Below are positions 1 through 12,377 of a stretch of 64,000 bases of DNA, piece after piece; positions within the stretch are counted from its first letter, which is position 1, and every line of letters begins with the position of its first letter. The stretch is taken from positions 904,838-968,837 of the forward strand of contig JARGXX010000109.1 in the NCBI GenBank assembly GCA_030374765.1, written 5' to 3'. Made by a program: the position numbers and the translations under genes. The notes below the pieces were generated by a model, which saw only the letters and a program-made list of their open reading frames with translations, made no database searches and was not told the DNA's origin. The stretch comes from Agarophyton chilense (taxonomy: Eukaryota; Rhodophyta; Florideophyceae; Gracilariales; Gracilariaceae).

Positions 1-1487
1 TGATCTGCGCCCGCACGAAGGAAAGGAAGCACATAGGTTTGAAGGAGCTGAAACCGACCAATTCACTCTTTAAGATTCTCTTATCATACCGGTACTACCG
101 TTTGGAGGACTCCTCTTTGGATAGTACACCCCGTGGTATGGGGAGAGTGAAGGACTGCAGTAAGCGAATGTAGCTCTCAATTCGAAACCAGTTGTTTTCT
201 GGAGAAGACCCAATATTGGTGTTGCATTTCTTGGCACGCTTTGTCGCGGAAGCTGACATCCTTGGAATGAACGAGGGACAGGCCTACATTGCCTTACCGT
301 ACTTGTTACGTGGGCTTGCAGAAGACCAGTATCACTCTGTGAGAGGTACATCACGCGCGTCCGAAGGAGGGGTAACCTGCTGGCCCGAAGCAGTTCAGTA
401 CCTCCTAAGTTCAAATGCTACTAACCCCGCCATTCAGCAGGCTATACGCGGCCTGCGGGACACTCGCCAACGGCCAGACGAGTCGGGAACTGATTATTCT
501 ACGCTCCTGAACAAGGCATTCCACCGCTTTGGCAATGTTTACCCCGCTGAAGAGCGTTGTACCATGTTTATCGATGGTTTGGACCCGGCGATCCGGATTA
601 TTGCTGCTCGACGTCGAGAAGATAGACCTAAAGCCACGTATTTGGAACTAGAGGAGTTCGTCGGCGCAGAAGGTGAAGCCTTGCGCGCACGCACTCCTGG
701 ATCCAGGGTTAGGTCCTCAAAAGCGTTGATGTTACAACCGGGTACCCCGTCAGCTTTGATAATCGAGGAACAGGCCTCTCGAAGGGATTATGATAACGTG
801 CAGCTAGCCCATATCGACCTCCATTCCATCCCGACAACGAAGTTACCCTCAACCTTGGACGAATCACAATATGTGATTGAGGATGACACGCTACTCTATG
901 CGGATAATGGTCGCGTTCGTGCGCCGCGCGTCCCACACGAGAGTGGTAATGTCCGCTTTTCGCGTGCTGGTTGGAGAGATACCCGCCCCGTGGTGATGTT
1001 CGCCGAGCCTCGCCACCCAACTCCGGCTTCTGGTCTGATTTGTCACCTTTGCTACAAAACAGGCCATACTTCTCCACAATGTGTGTTGTCTCTCCGAGAA
1101 TGGGCACAAGTCGTAATCAATTACGAGGCCCTATCCCAGGAGAACAAAGCAGTTGTTCCGAATGCATCGTATATCCGTTCTCAAAAGGATGTTCCACATC
1201 ACGTGTTGCATCCCCGAGCTCTGGTCGTACCTGCACCGGAATCCCGTGTCACCGACGTTGTCAGTCACCCCACCGCTTCTGCGGAACCTTCTGGACCTGA
1301 TGCCCTGGCGTTGCCTGCTCAACGTCCTGAGCAGCCGCCTCCGGCGGAGCAGGCCCAGAAAAACTTAATGTGGGAGTCTCCTCTCAAGGAAGGGCGCCCT
1401 CAGAGTCGAGGTCGATGGCGCCCGAGGCGTCCAAGCCTCACTCTCCGGTCAAAACCCTTTCAAGGAAAGAGGCCGTCAATGACGTGA
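1..1487 (+). pseudogene. gag: gag of chromovirus A
   Basis: This frame encodes the capsid/nucleocapsid polyprotein. It is open from the window edge except for one stop at 171-173, so the true start is upstream. The segment after the stop (FSGEDPILVLHFL and following) aligns with the capsid-like part of element C gag (FTGTDPIAIIEFL). A retroviral-type zinc knuckle CHLCYKTGHTSPQC (C-x2-C-x4-H-x4-C, all four ligands intact) is encoded near 1039-1080. A basic, proline-rich tail follows. The frame overlaps the next one (1370 onward, shifted by -1) by 118 bases, an arrangement typical of gag-pol frameshifting in gypsy elements. Confidence 0.85.
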
Positions 1488-2536
1488 ACTCGGAACACTT
1501 CAGCGTTCTTCGTCGTCCGTGGAAACGTGTTTCTCATAACCGGTTCCCGGATAGAGTTCTGGTGATGGCCAAGAGAAACTACAAGGTCTATGCTGACCTT
1601 GGCCTTTCACCCCAGTTTATGGTGCGACACCTAACCGTCTTAGAAAACGGTGCCGGTCTGTAATTTGTCGTGGAGGAAGTGTTACCGCCTGCTTTGCAGT
1701 CTAGGATCTGCCGCGACCACGTCCCGGAGGTCACGGACGCGAACAACAAACCGTTGGATACGGTGGGGTTCATAGAACTGGTAGTCCGCGTTGGCGCTCG
1801 GGTGGTGAAACTCGACTTCATCGTATGTCAAAAATCATCCGCCCCAGTCATCTTGGGTTGCGACTTTTGCGACCGCTTCGTCGAAGCGATCTTCCCCCGC
1901 CAACGGCGTGTCGAGATGGAGGATGGATCGTACACCCCGATCGTTTGTCGTCCGCTTAGGCGTGCCACGAAGAAGCATGTCCCGCTAACGGCAGCACAGG
2001 AACCTGGACCAAATAACCGTGAATCTAATAAGCTCCACGTGGCAGCGTCGTTGTGCGTTTCGCCTGAGTCCCAAATGATGGTGAACGTAACCTCCCGTAA
2101 ACACGGACTCCGGGTCTTGCAACCATTGTCGTCACTGTATGACAGGCACAGCCTCGCAATTGCGAATGGATTCGTCCATGTGGAGCCAAACCAACCGTTT
2201 CACGTGCTGATCGCCAATCTAGTGAATGTACCCCAGTATCTGGTGAAGAACCAAGTGATAAGGTACGTCATGCCGCACCCCATCGCAATTGTGCCGACAA
2301 AGCTGACCGCAGCTGACGTTCTCGGACTAGTTCACACTAAGGAGGGGGACAGCCCGGAACCCGTTTCATCACCGGTATCTGGCGTTCAACCTGTATCATC
2401 AGGGATGCAGCCCGTTTCAACGAGTGGTGACCGCCCCGATCCAGTCCAAGAGCTCGAGGAACTGGATCTCAGCCACGTCCCGGAGTCATACCGCCATCGA
2501 TTGCGAGAACTATTGAGGGACTTCACCACTATGTGA
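1370..2536 (+). pseudogene. pol: protease and pol N-terminal region of chromovirus A
   Basis: This is the retropepsin part of pol, which cleaves the polyprotein. The active-site strand reads VLENGAGL and is followed at once by a TAA stop (1661-1663), so the usual Asp-Thr/Ser-Gly is Glu-Asn-Gly. The downstream VILGCDFCDRF strand is the family's second hallmark. The following domain, ending near 2300, precedes the reverse transcriptase and aligns with the same region of elements B and C. A TGA stop at 2534-2536 separates it from the reverse transcriptase, which continues in the same frame. Confidence 0.8.
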
Positions 2537-3982
2537 GACGGCTCCCTTGGTGAGATTGCCACTACGGAACACCGGATTGATTTGCTACCGGACACCCGAT
2601 CCATCTCTCAACACCCATACCGTGCCGGACCCGCCGCACGCGCGAAGGAAAAGGCACAAGTGGATAAAATGCTTCGAGCAGCAGTCATTGAACCAACTCA
2701 GTCGCCGTGGGCTTCTCCAGTAGCACTGGCCCCAAAGCAGGATGGTTCCTGGAGGTTTTGCGTCGACTACCGTCCGTTGAATGCCGTTACCGTCAAGGAC
2801 GTGTATCCAATCTCAAGAATGGACGAGTACATTGACTCGCTGGGCACCGCCACCGTCTTTACAACCCCGGAAGCCGATTGGGAATACTAGCAAGTTCCGG
2901 TAAGGAAGCAAGACCAGGATAAAACCGCTTTCGCGTGTCACTTCGGTCTCTACCGTTTCAAACGGATGCCTTTTGGTCCTACCAACGCCCCCGCTACTTT
3001 CCAGAGATCCATGGACATCCTATTGGCCCGCTTCAAATGGCGTACCTGCCTGGTCTACCTGGACGACATAATCATCTTCTCAGATAATCTGGACAAGCAT
3101 CTCACTCATGTGAGGGATATCAAGACCACGCTTCGAGATGCGGGTGTCACTCTTAAGTTGAAGAAATGTGACTTCTTCACGGACACCGTGAAGTATCTCG
3201 GCCGTGTTATCCGTCCAGGACGTGCTAAAATCGAGGAGACTCGTGTTAAGTCACTCAAAGAGGCTGAAGAACCGCGGACGCAAACCGAGCTTCGTTCCTT
3301 TCTGGGACTCGCAAACGTCTACCGACGATTCATCCTGCACTTTGCGGACAAGGCTGAACCGTTAAACGCGCTTTTGCGGAAAGGCCAACCACCAAAACTG
3401 GACCCCTTGACCCCCTTTCAAACGGAATCTTTCAACTCTCTTAAGGATTCTGTCTTCTCCGCCCCGATCCTCTCGTTGCAAAAGCCTGGCAGGCTCTTCA
3501 CCGTAGATACAGACGCCAGCGACTACCAAGTAGGTTATGCACTGTTTCAAACTGCCCCCAATGGGGAAAGGCGCCCCGTAGGGTACTGGTCCCGATCGCT
3601 AAACGTCCACAAGAAAAATAACTCCGTCTCGGAGAAGGAATGCCTTGCAGTAGTGTGGGCATTACAAACGTTGCGCTCCTATCTCATGGGTAATCATTTC
3701 ACCGTTTTTACGGACCACGCATCACTTCGATGGCTACTCTCCATCTCGAAGACTTCAGGCCGCTTGATGCGTTGGCGTCTCCGTCTAGCGGAATTTGACT
3801 TTGACGTGCAGTACCGAAAAGGATCGTGCAACACCCAAGCCGATGCTATCTCCTGCCTGGTCACTACTGGCGAAGCCCTACCCGTCAAAGAACATGAAAT
3901 ACCCTGCTTTTCAGTGAATGGCGACGACGCTATCATCGAGGACGAGGAACAAGACACGGACTCTTCCTATTCCGGTTCCTAG
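2537..3982 (+). pseudogene. pol: Reverse transcriptase and RNase H of chromovirus A
   Basis: The reverse transcriptase begins with a HPYRAG segment and contains WRFCVDYRPLNAVTVKD, the MPFG block and the catalytic YLDD box at 3056-3067. In the block that normally reads FTTLDA, the catalytic aspartate region reads FTTPEADWEY and is followed by a TAG stop (2888-2890), so an additional active-site Asp is lost. RNase H follows with TDAS, SEKECLAVVW and FTDHASLRWL, which hold the D-E-D triad. The closing motif reads ADAISCL instead of ADALSRL. A TAG stop at 3980-3982 separates this part from the integrase in the same frame. Confidence 0.9.
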
Positions 3983-5599
3983 TTGGACGACTTTCTTCTC
4001 TCGGAAGATTCCGAGAAACCCTTACCAGGGAACTTCGTGCCAATTACTCCAGAGGATATGATACGGGAGCAATTCGCTGACCCGTTCGGCGCGAAGGTCC
4101 ACGCTCAACTCAATGGAGGAGGTACTCTCGCCTTTCAGGTGAATGACGCTGGATACCTTGTACGGACCGTCGGATCGCACCCACAAATCGTGGTGCCACA
4201 TAACCTCCATTCGAGAGTATTGCGGTTGTCGCACTACTCCAAACTGAGTGGCCACGTCGGGGGACGGAAACTTCACCTCACCCTACGCCGTAACTTCTAC
4301 TGGCCTGCCATGGCAGTGGACTGCTACGCAACGGTGCGGTTTTTTACCGGTTGCGCTCGGAACCGTGTCAAACTCTGCCGTCATGCGACGATGTTGAAGC
4401 TGTTTCCAGCTCGCGCTCCATTGGAGTTTGTGGCCATCGAAATACTCGGTCCCTTCCTTACCACTAAGCGGAATAACAAGTTCTTACTCGTAATTACGGA
4501 TCGCTTCTCCAAGCTGGTCCGGACCGTACCGTTACGGAAGATCTCCGCTATGAGCGTGGCTCAAGCCTTCGTCCTACAGTGGGTCTTCTTCTACGGTCCA
4601 CCGGTCAACCTCCTCTCCGATAACGGGAGACAGTTCGCCTCTTGTTTCTTCGAGAATATGTGTCGCATCTTGGACATTAGGAACCTGTTCACGTCCACTT
4701 ACCACCCCCAAACTAATGGGCAGGCCGAACAGTTCAACCGGACATTACTTGCGACACTCCGTTCATACGATGCAGACCACCCCAAAGATTGGGACTTGTT
4801 CACTGATGCGCTCACCTTTGCATACAATACGCAGGTCCACAAGACAACTGGATTGACTCCCTTCGAGCTGGTACTGTCCCGTACCCCACCGCCCGTAGCG
4901 CTGGAACCACAGCCCACGCTGGATACCTTTCCGTCACCGACTGCTTACCGCGAAGCGTGGAAAACTTGGCTCACGAAGCTCGTTCCCGCCACACGGCGTT
5001 CAATGGGCCGAGCCCAGGCCGGTTACAAGCGTGACTTTGATACCAAAGCCCCTCACTCGCCCGCCCCCGACGGTTCTGTATTCATCGGCAAAGAGTATTG
5101 GAACCCAGAGAAGGAGAAACGCCACAAGCTGTCACCCGTTGCCGACGGCCCCTTTCGGGTTATTTCGGTGGCTCTCGACACTGTGGTTGTTGACCTCGCT
5201 GGTAATCACGAACGCATCTCCCGCGATCGCGTGATATCGGCTCCTCCGCCCTTAACATTCCAACCTACTGGTGTGACTGCTCCCGTTGAAACGGATTCAT
5301 CGACCCCCTTACCCCAGGTCCACCCGCGTCCCTACGCGTTACCACACCCATCTCGGGGTTTGTCAGACCTTCCGCTACCCGCGGCGTCCAACCTGCAAGG
5401 AATCGTGTCGCGCATTCTTCGCTCCTCCCCACTCCACCCGACGGACAACAACTCCGGCGCATCGACTAAGGAGGGGGAGGCGCCCGACAGCCGTCGTAAT
5501 CCGGTCGATACCGTCGCTGGAAACGCCGCACCGTCGCTTGTCATTCTTCGCCCATCAGGGGTGCCTGATACCGACGTCTTGCACGACTCGACGCAGTAG
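3983..5599 (+). pseudogene. pol: Integrase of chromovirus A
   Basis: This is the DDE integrase that would insert element cDNA into the host genome. The zinc-binding HHCC domain lies at about 4230-4380; its first Cys survives in TGCARN, while the second reads as Asn. In the catalytic core the first acidic residue is Glu rather than Asp (VAIEILG). The second is in LLSDNGRQFAS and the third in NGQAEQFNRTL. The C-terminal GPY/F-like part (SPVADGPFRVISV) leads into a proline-rich linker. The frame ends with TAG at 5597-5599, and the same frame then stays open into the chromodomain tail. Confidence 0.9.
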
Positions 5600-6368
5600 C
5601 TATCGAAGCCTCAGAACGCAGCTGCGGATAACGCCACCAACACTCGCCGAGGTGTCACCAAACGTGAAATACGGAATGTAAATGAGCTCGACGCACTGCA
5701 GCCTGATACAGTACGAGTGGACGACGCACCGCCAATTACCCCGCACAGGGAGGCGGATACATCCACGTCACCGACGCCGGACAGCCAGCCATTGGAACGC
5801 TCTCGTGACTACACGGAACCTCGCCGTGGGACAGAGAGGTGCGACAATGCGCCACCGCCCCAGCGAATCTCACCGCCGAAGCGAGCTTCACCACGCCGAT
5901 TAGCGGAACGACCACGCGAGTTACCCGCTGGTGTGGGCCCTCCAACCGGAGTGGGAAGCGCCGAAACAAGCCCGGCACTTGGGGAAAATGAAACGCCGAA
6001 GTCGGGTCGACATTCTACTTTGCCGAGGACTGCCTTGCGTGCTACACGGTCCGACCGGAGCGAAGCCGCCCAACGCGTGATCACTTCGGTACCCCCTGGC
6101 TCAGGACGGGTACCACCCGTAAATAGCGACTCCGCCATACTGGATGGCCCGGAAGTGTACCGACAAGAGTTCCTTGGTCGGACGCATTTTGGAGCACACC
6201 TACCACCCAAAGGGGTATATCCAATACTTGGTCCGTTGGTACGGGTACGGCCCCGAATGGGATTCAGACGAACCGATAGAGCACCTACCTCGGTCAAAGG
6301 TGGTACAGTATCATCGTCGTACTGTCACGGCTTTGCCGGATACCAAAGACCGAGCCCAATTGGGATAA
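5600..6368 (+). pseudogene. pol: Proline-rich linker and chromodomain of chromovirus A
   Basis: After the TAG the same frame continues as a long Pro/Thr/Arg-rich linker. Near 6170 it shifts to the frame that encodes a chromodomain at the C-terminus of pol. The recognisable core is VGRILEHTYHPKGYIQYLVR followed by WYGYGPEWDSDEPIEHL, with the aromatic and hydrophobic pattern typical of chromoviral chromodomains. These domains are known to steer integration towards marked chromatin. The frame ends with TAA at 6366-6368. The equivalent domain of element C lies at 43090-43275. Confidence 0.85.
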
Positions 6369-6579
6369 GAAGACACCCTATGGGGATAAAAAAACAGAAG
6401 ATCTGTGTAAGGACCCTTTGAAGAAGGAGCAGATGCACAGAAGACCTGGAGAAGGACACTCAGAAGAAGTGGAAGAGACGAAAGAAAACAAATACGTCAT
6501 AGACGGAAGCAGTTTACTATTTTCGAAGTTGCAGCACACACTACCGCAAGCGGGACATACTAACCAAGATCACAAGAGA

Positions 6580-8243
6580 TTAGTTGGAAGAACCCTGGTT
6601 GCCGTGCGCGCCAACTGAATCGCTAGTGGAGTTACTCCCGCCGGTCAGGCGTGCCACGAGGGCGTCTCTCATCGCACCGATGTCGGCGCTCGCCGCTTGC
6701 GCGTTCAGTCCATCATCCCGAAGAAACTGGGAGATCACGACCGCCTCTAGGCGTATGGGAACCTCGATAACTTCCGGTTCGTCCGGCAACGCCGCTGCCA
6801 CTGGATTGACCACCGCACCTGCGTGAGTCGCTCCCTGCGCCGGCTGCGCCGTAGTATCGGCACCATCGGGGTCTCCCACGTCTTCCATGACCTCGTCGCC
6901 ACGGTATTCGCCCGCCTCCTCCGGGAGATCATCACCGCCATAGGCGTAGTAGAAGTCATCCGAGTTGACAAACCCCACGGGGTGCCCGTATGGTATGCCT
7001 CGCGGAGCCATCCGGAGTGCCGACGCCTCCGCCTCGGAGATCTCTTGCTGCTCCCATGGGTTAAAGAAGATGAAATCTCCCGCCAACGGCGTGCGACGCC
7101 CCGGAGACCGATCATCCCCACCGGCTCTTGACCACGGCCGCTCTGCCAGACAGGCACGACAGCCCAGTCGACACGCCCAATGATGTCGACGAGCTCCTGA
7201 GCTTCATCAGCATTATTGACACCTGCAAGAGGGTGTTGAAGGTCCAGCTGCCGGATGAAACCACGCAAACGCGGAGGAAGATACCACAGTCGATACTGGT
7301 CGTAGGCTTCCCGCAAGATGTACGCCGCGGCGCGGACTGCCTATTGGGTTAGGACCACAAACCATAAGCCGGAGTGCGGATCCTCGATGAGGTACGAGCC
7401 CAGATAGGAGACGAATGGAGGCAACTCCACGTAACATCCCCGGCACACCTCGACGGAGGACCACCACCCAGGCAAGGGAACGTATCGCCCGAACTGATAG
7501 AAGGGAATAATCCGGTTTATCTCCATGTTCTGATGAGGAACAAAAAACCCTAAGTGGGATCTGCCCCGACGCTCCTTTCGGATGAAGTTCTGTAACCATC
7601 GATATCGGGACTCACGACGAAGGTGACGGAACTCGGCACGAATGATCGGACGGACCTAGCAGATCGCTTCTTGACGCGCTCGCGGTTGACCACGCCATGC
7701 GTAAGTTTCCAACGCCGCATGGCGGTCACAATAGCCGATCTCACCCTGAGTCCGGTACATCCGTAGGTCTAAGCCGAATTCGTCGGGGATGGGGTATTGA
7801 AAGTTCGCTCGGTTGATCCGTGAATAGCCGATGCGGACAAATATGCAATGCGCCTCCTCCGCCGACTCGCGCCTTCGCCGCAAAATCGCGTGAACGGGAA
7901 CCGCCACACGGCGTCGCCAATCCCCCGAGGTGGTGATCAAAGCCAGCAGCTCGCCCGGGAGACGCGCATTGCCATCAGCATACGACGCCACCAGTTCTTC
8001 GTCGAGGACCGCTGTCGGATGGAACCACGGAGTTCTCCGGAGAATCGCCGCATGTTGACGTGGGTTTAACCCGACGAGTTCGTCGTAAGTGGGACAGGTG
8101 TCCTCCGCAGGAGTGATGTGGCTTGAAGCTTCAACGGGACCCCGGGATCGGCCCGGCGCGGTTGACGAGGCACTCCCCCGGGGAAGGGGAGCCGAATGGA
8201 AACCGGAGAAGTAACCCCGGCGAGGATTGTTACCACCGTTCAT
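6580..8243 (-). pseudogene. Antisense gene of chromovirus A (broken)
   Basis: A long minus-strand reading frame lies between the chromodomain and the polypurine tract. From an ATG at 8243 (MNGGNNPRRG) one frame runs to about 7090, broken only by TAG at 7656-7658 and at 7341-7343. A frameshift near 7085 leads into the final frame, which ends at 6580 (FFNPWEQQEI, then an acidic/Ala-rich tail). It resembles the antisense gene of element C in order and motifs: a G/R-rich start, a P-I-P-x-E-F block against P-I-Y-P-S-D, WWSSVEVC against WWECHEVS, LPPFVSYLG against PTPLVLAYLG, and NPWEQ against PPTWE. I recognise no known domain. It could encode a regulatory or accessory protein of the element. Confidence 0.62.
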
Positions 8244-8469
8244 CGGGAGTACTGGTCACCGAGGTATCGGGATGTGGTCGCTGGAAGTTGGCGTACGATG
8301 CAGAAGAGCGCTCGAAGTTTGAGGAGTGGTTACCGCGTTGGTGCGATTGTTGTTCGGTTGTGCTGCTCTGCCTTCGACAGTCGAGTGGTCGCTGGACGCG
8401 TTACGCGGCTCGCTCTTATGCCGGTTGGACCGTTGCCTCCCAGCCATGTCGACGGCGTGTTCGTCACCC

Positions 8470-8482
8470 AAGGAGGGGGATA
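8470..8482 (+). other. Polypurine tract of chromovirus A
   Basis: AAGGAGGGGGATA lies immediately before the TGAAGG start of the 3' LTR, the position of the plus-strand primer in LTR retroelements. Confidence 0.75.
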
Positions 8483-9370
8483 TGAAGGACAATGCCCTTC
8501 AAGGGGGTTTCTTCCCCGGACTTAGAGATTTCGGTCGCTGGAGGACTATCTTGGTCTATGACAAGCTATACCGCTATTGCGTGCTGACGGCCGGTTAGGA
8601 CCGGAAGTGCACACTGGTGGAACACGTGGATTGCACGGATGCCGACGCTCGAGTGCGAGGCGTGCCACACGTGGCCCGGATTCTACCTAATGGTTAGTAT
8701 TATATAGTAATTTTTAGTATTTATTTAGCCACGCTATCGCTATTTAGTGTCTATTTTTCGGGCGCGCGCCCACTGTCAGGGCCCGCGCGCCACACTACTT
8801 AGGAAGTTGAGCACTGCACCCCAGTAAACACCCTCTTGGGCGATACCAAGGAGGGAGTCTTGGCTCTGAACTCTTCGCCTTCGGCGCGTCTTCACCGCAT
8901 ACTGCGTGAGCGCGCGTCGCACGTTAGTTCATCCACCCCTCTGTCGACCGGAGTGCTACCACCACCGTGGGTTCATATTTAATCGCCGACACCTGTCGTC
9001 GTCTCGCCACTGTATAGGGTTTCGCCCCCGTTTCCGCTTGTTCTTCTTTTTGGCACTCGTGAGTGGCCGCACCACTCACCCCGCTTGTCCACATCATACG
9101 AGTGTTTCCTCGCTCCTTTTCCGACAATCGCCGTGATACCGCTCCGCCTAGGATTGATCACACCCCGGACTGTGCCGTGCTCACCTAAACACTCTGGGGA
9201 TATCCCGCCGGATTGGCCTCGGTCTTACACCCGACTCCGTCGTGACTTTCCAGAGTGGCTCTGTTTCTGTGGTCCGCTGGGACGCGTCCCCTCCGCCTGA
9301 GGCGTGTCTCTCAAGAGAGGAAGATCCCGAACATCTTCGTGGTGTCTCCGCTCCAAGCGTTGTCCTACCA
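8483..9370 (+). repeat. 3' LTR of chromovirus A (family LTR-A)
   Basis: It starts TGAAGGACAATG and ends GTTGTCCTACCA, so the ends form a short inverted repeat (AGGACAA/TTGTCCT). Most of its length is repeated in reverse orientation at 34918-35803. A diverged copy with the same ends sits at 12491-13353, and that copy's flanking target duplication confirms the boundaries. Confidence 0.88.
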
Positions 9371-9871
9371 AAAACCCGTAGGGGCAAATGGGGGGGCGAC
9401 TAGCCTATACCGGGTAGGTGAACGATGGTAGGCGTCGACGCGCGGGAAAGCCTGTGTGGTAGTTGAGAAACAATGAATTAAAAGGTATACTCGTGACCCA
9501 AGTGATGCCTGTCGTTATCAGATTAGGATTGGGGAGGTGCAGTTCCCTATATGCAGTGGACTGCCCTCTCCACATCACCCGGGAGGTGCCAGCAAGGCAC
9601 GGTCTCTGACCTAGTTTCAGAGACCTGGCCACCACTGGCTACAGTGCCAGGTGGCCACTCAACTACTGTACTAAAATACACATAATTACAATTACTATCA
9701 CTAGCAATTACTCAACCATAAGGTACATGTCAACAATACACGTGGCTGAGAACACCTAGATGGTAGCTGGCCCGGAGCTGCATGACCGATGATTCCTCGC
9801 ATCCATCAACTACAAGGTCAGTGTAGGATATTGACAACCTCAAAGGTCAATTCTTCTGCCACTATAAGACA
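9371..9871 (-). repeat. Truncated LTR of family C, inverted
   Basis: The reverse complement matches the LTRs of element C from their TGTC start (here the complement of ...AAGACA at 9871) to a GGGTTTT segment at 9371. About 110 bases of the LTR 3' end are missing, and the break coincides with the end of the A LTR. The simplest reading is that element A inserted into this LTR, so the missing part would lie left of the window. Confidence 0.82.
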
Positions 9872-12101
9872 TTATGACATCCGTTATATCCTTCCACGGA
9901 TATTATGACTTTAACTCTGACTGATGATCAAACCACTCTTGACTGAGAAGGTATTCGCCGCAAAACGAGCTTTGCATCAAATTCTCATTGGAGATGCTTT
10001 ATAATTCACGCCCAGAATGCGAACCCTTACCTTTAACAGCTCAGGCTTGAACAATATCCGAAATGAGTGGAGACGGTACATATAAACTTTCTTTATGGGA
10101 ATGAAAATGTGATTAGGAAGCTCTCTTACGACATCCTTCCCCCCATGTGGCTCTTACACCTTTATAGTAGCTGTCATACCTCCTTAAACCGTCCTTTTCG
10201 GCCTCTTTCTTGTCTTAAGCTCGCTCAAGGAACTTGATATGCAAAGTTTGTTTTTTATTTCCTGACTTTTTTGTAAATAACTGTTGATCCTCACTTTTTA
10301 CATCCTGTTTGATGGTCGGTAAATCTCCGCAGATCTCTTCGTCACAGTAACTCACAGAGTAGTTTCTCCTGTGTAGTCGTATCTCGAGATTCCTATGTGA
10401 TTGGAAAAAATGTGGAAGTTGCTGCTGTTTTTCAGATGTGTTCACCGATAATAAATTGGTTTCTGCGGTATCTTTAGAGAGGAAATGATTCCGTTGTGAA
10501 TAGAATCGATATCGGCTGGCGTACTTTTATCACAAAGCTTCTCCTGGAGACTATTTATAAGGAACTCATCCGTAACGAGAAGCCTACGATGGGCAACTCT
10601 CACAATGATAACTGCCATCCTCTCTCCATCCTAAGTCCAGCGATACTGCTCTGAAACTGATGCCGAGTAATCCTTTTTAAATATTTCAATGGTAGTAATC
10701 TCTTATGTACACAGAAATGAGAAATTGTAGATAGAGCAACAGGGCCAAAGCTGAATGAATCACGTTTATTTCTATAACACAGAACATGGAGCATGTAGTT
10801 TTGTTTTGGGTAGCTCTAACATCTCCTTCCCCTCAGTGCATGATTCGAGAGCGAGGCCACCAATATCCTTTTCCCCACAGGACATATCAAGTCAAGACTG
10901 TCTTCATGAAACAAAATCCAAGTCATAAATACACGTTGTTTTGCAATAATGAGACCCCAGGGATAATAGTTGATATTAAAAGGGATCAAAAATGTATAAA
11001 TAGGACCAAAAAGAGGTATAAAATTTGTATTCGTCTCTTTTTTAACCGGGTAAAGATATTGAAATCGCCTTTTTGTTTCCCAACGTTCTTTTGATTTTTG
11101 TCAAAGTCTATTATATGTCCAATATTGCACTCTGATTCACAAAAACACAAACGAAACACCATTCCTTAGTTTATTTCAACAATGCCGGCGGAAAGCAGTG
11201 TTTTACAAAACCAAGCTCCCGGTTCGCAAAAAATTAAAAATACGTGTCTTTAAAATCCATAATGTTTTGCTTCATTTATAAATACACTTTTTTAATTGCA
11301 AGTAAACGTTTATAAATTCAAGGAAGATTGTATTTATTCTATTTAAATTAATTGGCGTGTTTCCTCGAATTTGTTCTAAAAATGTTTCCACTCTTTCACA
11401 AGATTTATGGCTGGTTTGAAATGATGGTGTCTCTATTAGAGCTTCTGAACTCTTTAAAGCTCTTTATTGTTGTCTCAAGAGTCAAAGTCATCTCGAATAT
11501 GCTTGTTGTCAGATTCAAGGTAGCACTGAAAGAAAAAATCTAGAAAATTTTCAGGAGGTGTTTACAGAGTTACATCAATGGGTTTGTGCAGCATTACTAT
11601 TTAGTATGAGACAATAAAGATAAAAAGGACGCATTTTGCGTTCAACGCTAGATGAACCTGTGCATAACCGACAAAACTGGAAATTAAAAGGTGGGTATAT
11701 CCGGTACCGATGTGTGACCCCTTTGTATCATTTTTTGAATGGATCTTTCCAAAAGAAGATAATGAAAAACTGGCAATATGGGATCGTCACGTTAAAAGCG
11801 CGCCAATCTCGAATTTGAGCTCAGCGAATTGTGCTAGGAACCGTGATTTTCTACGGCCAATGAAAGCAACGCGCATATGCGCTCCGGCCATTAGTGTGAG
11901 CTGGACGTAAGGATTCGCTTGCTTGGCACAAAGATATTGGTTACTGAGGAGCGTGCAGTAGATCAATGATTTCAGTAGAGAACACCCCAATTTTTTGGTA
12001 GGATCCGGGCACTTTTCGGCACACGCCACACAGCATGTAGAATCTCCATTAGCCTCATTCATACCTACTGTGTACCTTGTACATATCCCTAATATTTTCA
12101 G
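9872..12101. other. AT-rich stretch without recognisable gene
   Basis: Only short reading frames occur, the longest about 100 codons and none with recognisable motifs. A Lys/Gln-rich 76-codon minus frame (10215-10445) and a 102-codon plus frame (10786-11094) were considered, but neither has a clear start context, signal peptide or motif. Base composition is clearly more AT-rich than the neighbouring retroelement. Confidence 0.5.
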
Positions 12102-12330
12102 TAATGTACGGTGTATCGTACATTAATGTTTACGTGGTTGTAGTTGCGTTCGTGGTTTTTGGGGAAACTTTCAAGGTGACAGGGATGGTATGGAGTATGT
12201 CAGAAGAAGATGTGAAAAGTTTGAAACTAAATGGTGTTCGGGATCGCTGTCATTTTGCATGGGGAAAAATGGGTTTCACGTCACCTCAAACAGAGGCAAA
12301 ATTGCTTTATGTACGATGCACCGTACATTA
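12102..12330. repeat. 229-bp MITE-like element with 24-bp terminal inverted repeats
   Basis: The left end (12102-12125) is TAATGTACGGTGTATCGTAC plus ATTA, itself a near-palindrome. The right end (12307-12330) is its reverse complement with two differences. Two more copies of the same 24-mer stand at 16719-16742 and 16772-16794. The interior has no convincing gene. Confidence 0.55.
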
Positions 12331-12377
12331 GAACAACAACAAAACAACGTTTAAAGTAGGACTATCCTTATTTCTAG

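Larger units (their letters stand above)
1..9370 (+). mobile_element. Ty3/gypsy chromovirus A, 5' end outside window
   Basis: The order gag, protease, reverse transcriptase, RNase H, integrase, chromodomain, antisense gene, polypurine tract and 3' LTR is visible from left to right. The order RT-RNase H-integrase and a C-terminal chromodomain define a Ty3/gypsy chromovirus. The element is dead: the pol frame carries in-frame stops ending at 1663, 2536, 2890, 3982 and 5599 and a frameshift near 6170, and gag has a stop at 171-173. The 5' LTR and the start of gag lie left of the window. Its 3' LTR ends directly against a truncated LTR of family C, so A probably inserted into that older LTR. Confidence 0.93.

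Noticed and set aside
8256-8492. 78-codon minus frame upstream of the antisense gene of element A as a real N-terminus
   Set aside because: It overlaps the polypurine tract and the LTR start and does not align with the 148-codon frame of element C.
10215-10445. 76-codon minus-strand frame as a small gene
   Set aside because: Low-information Lys/Gln/Ser-rich sequence in AT-rich DNA with no homologous motif or clear start context.
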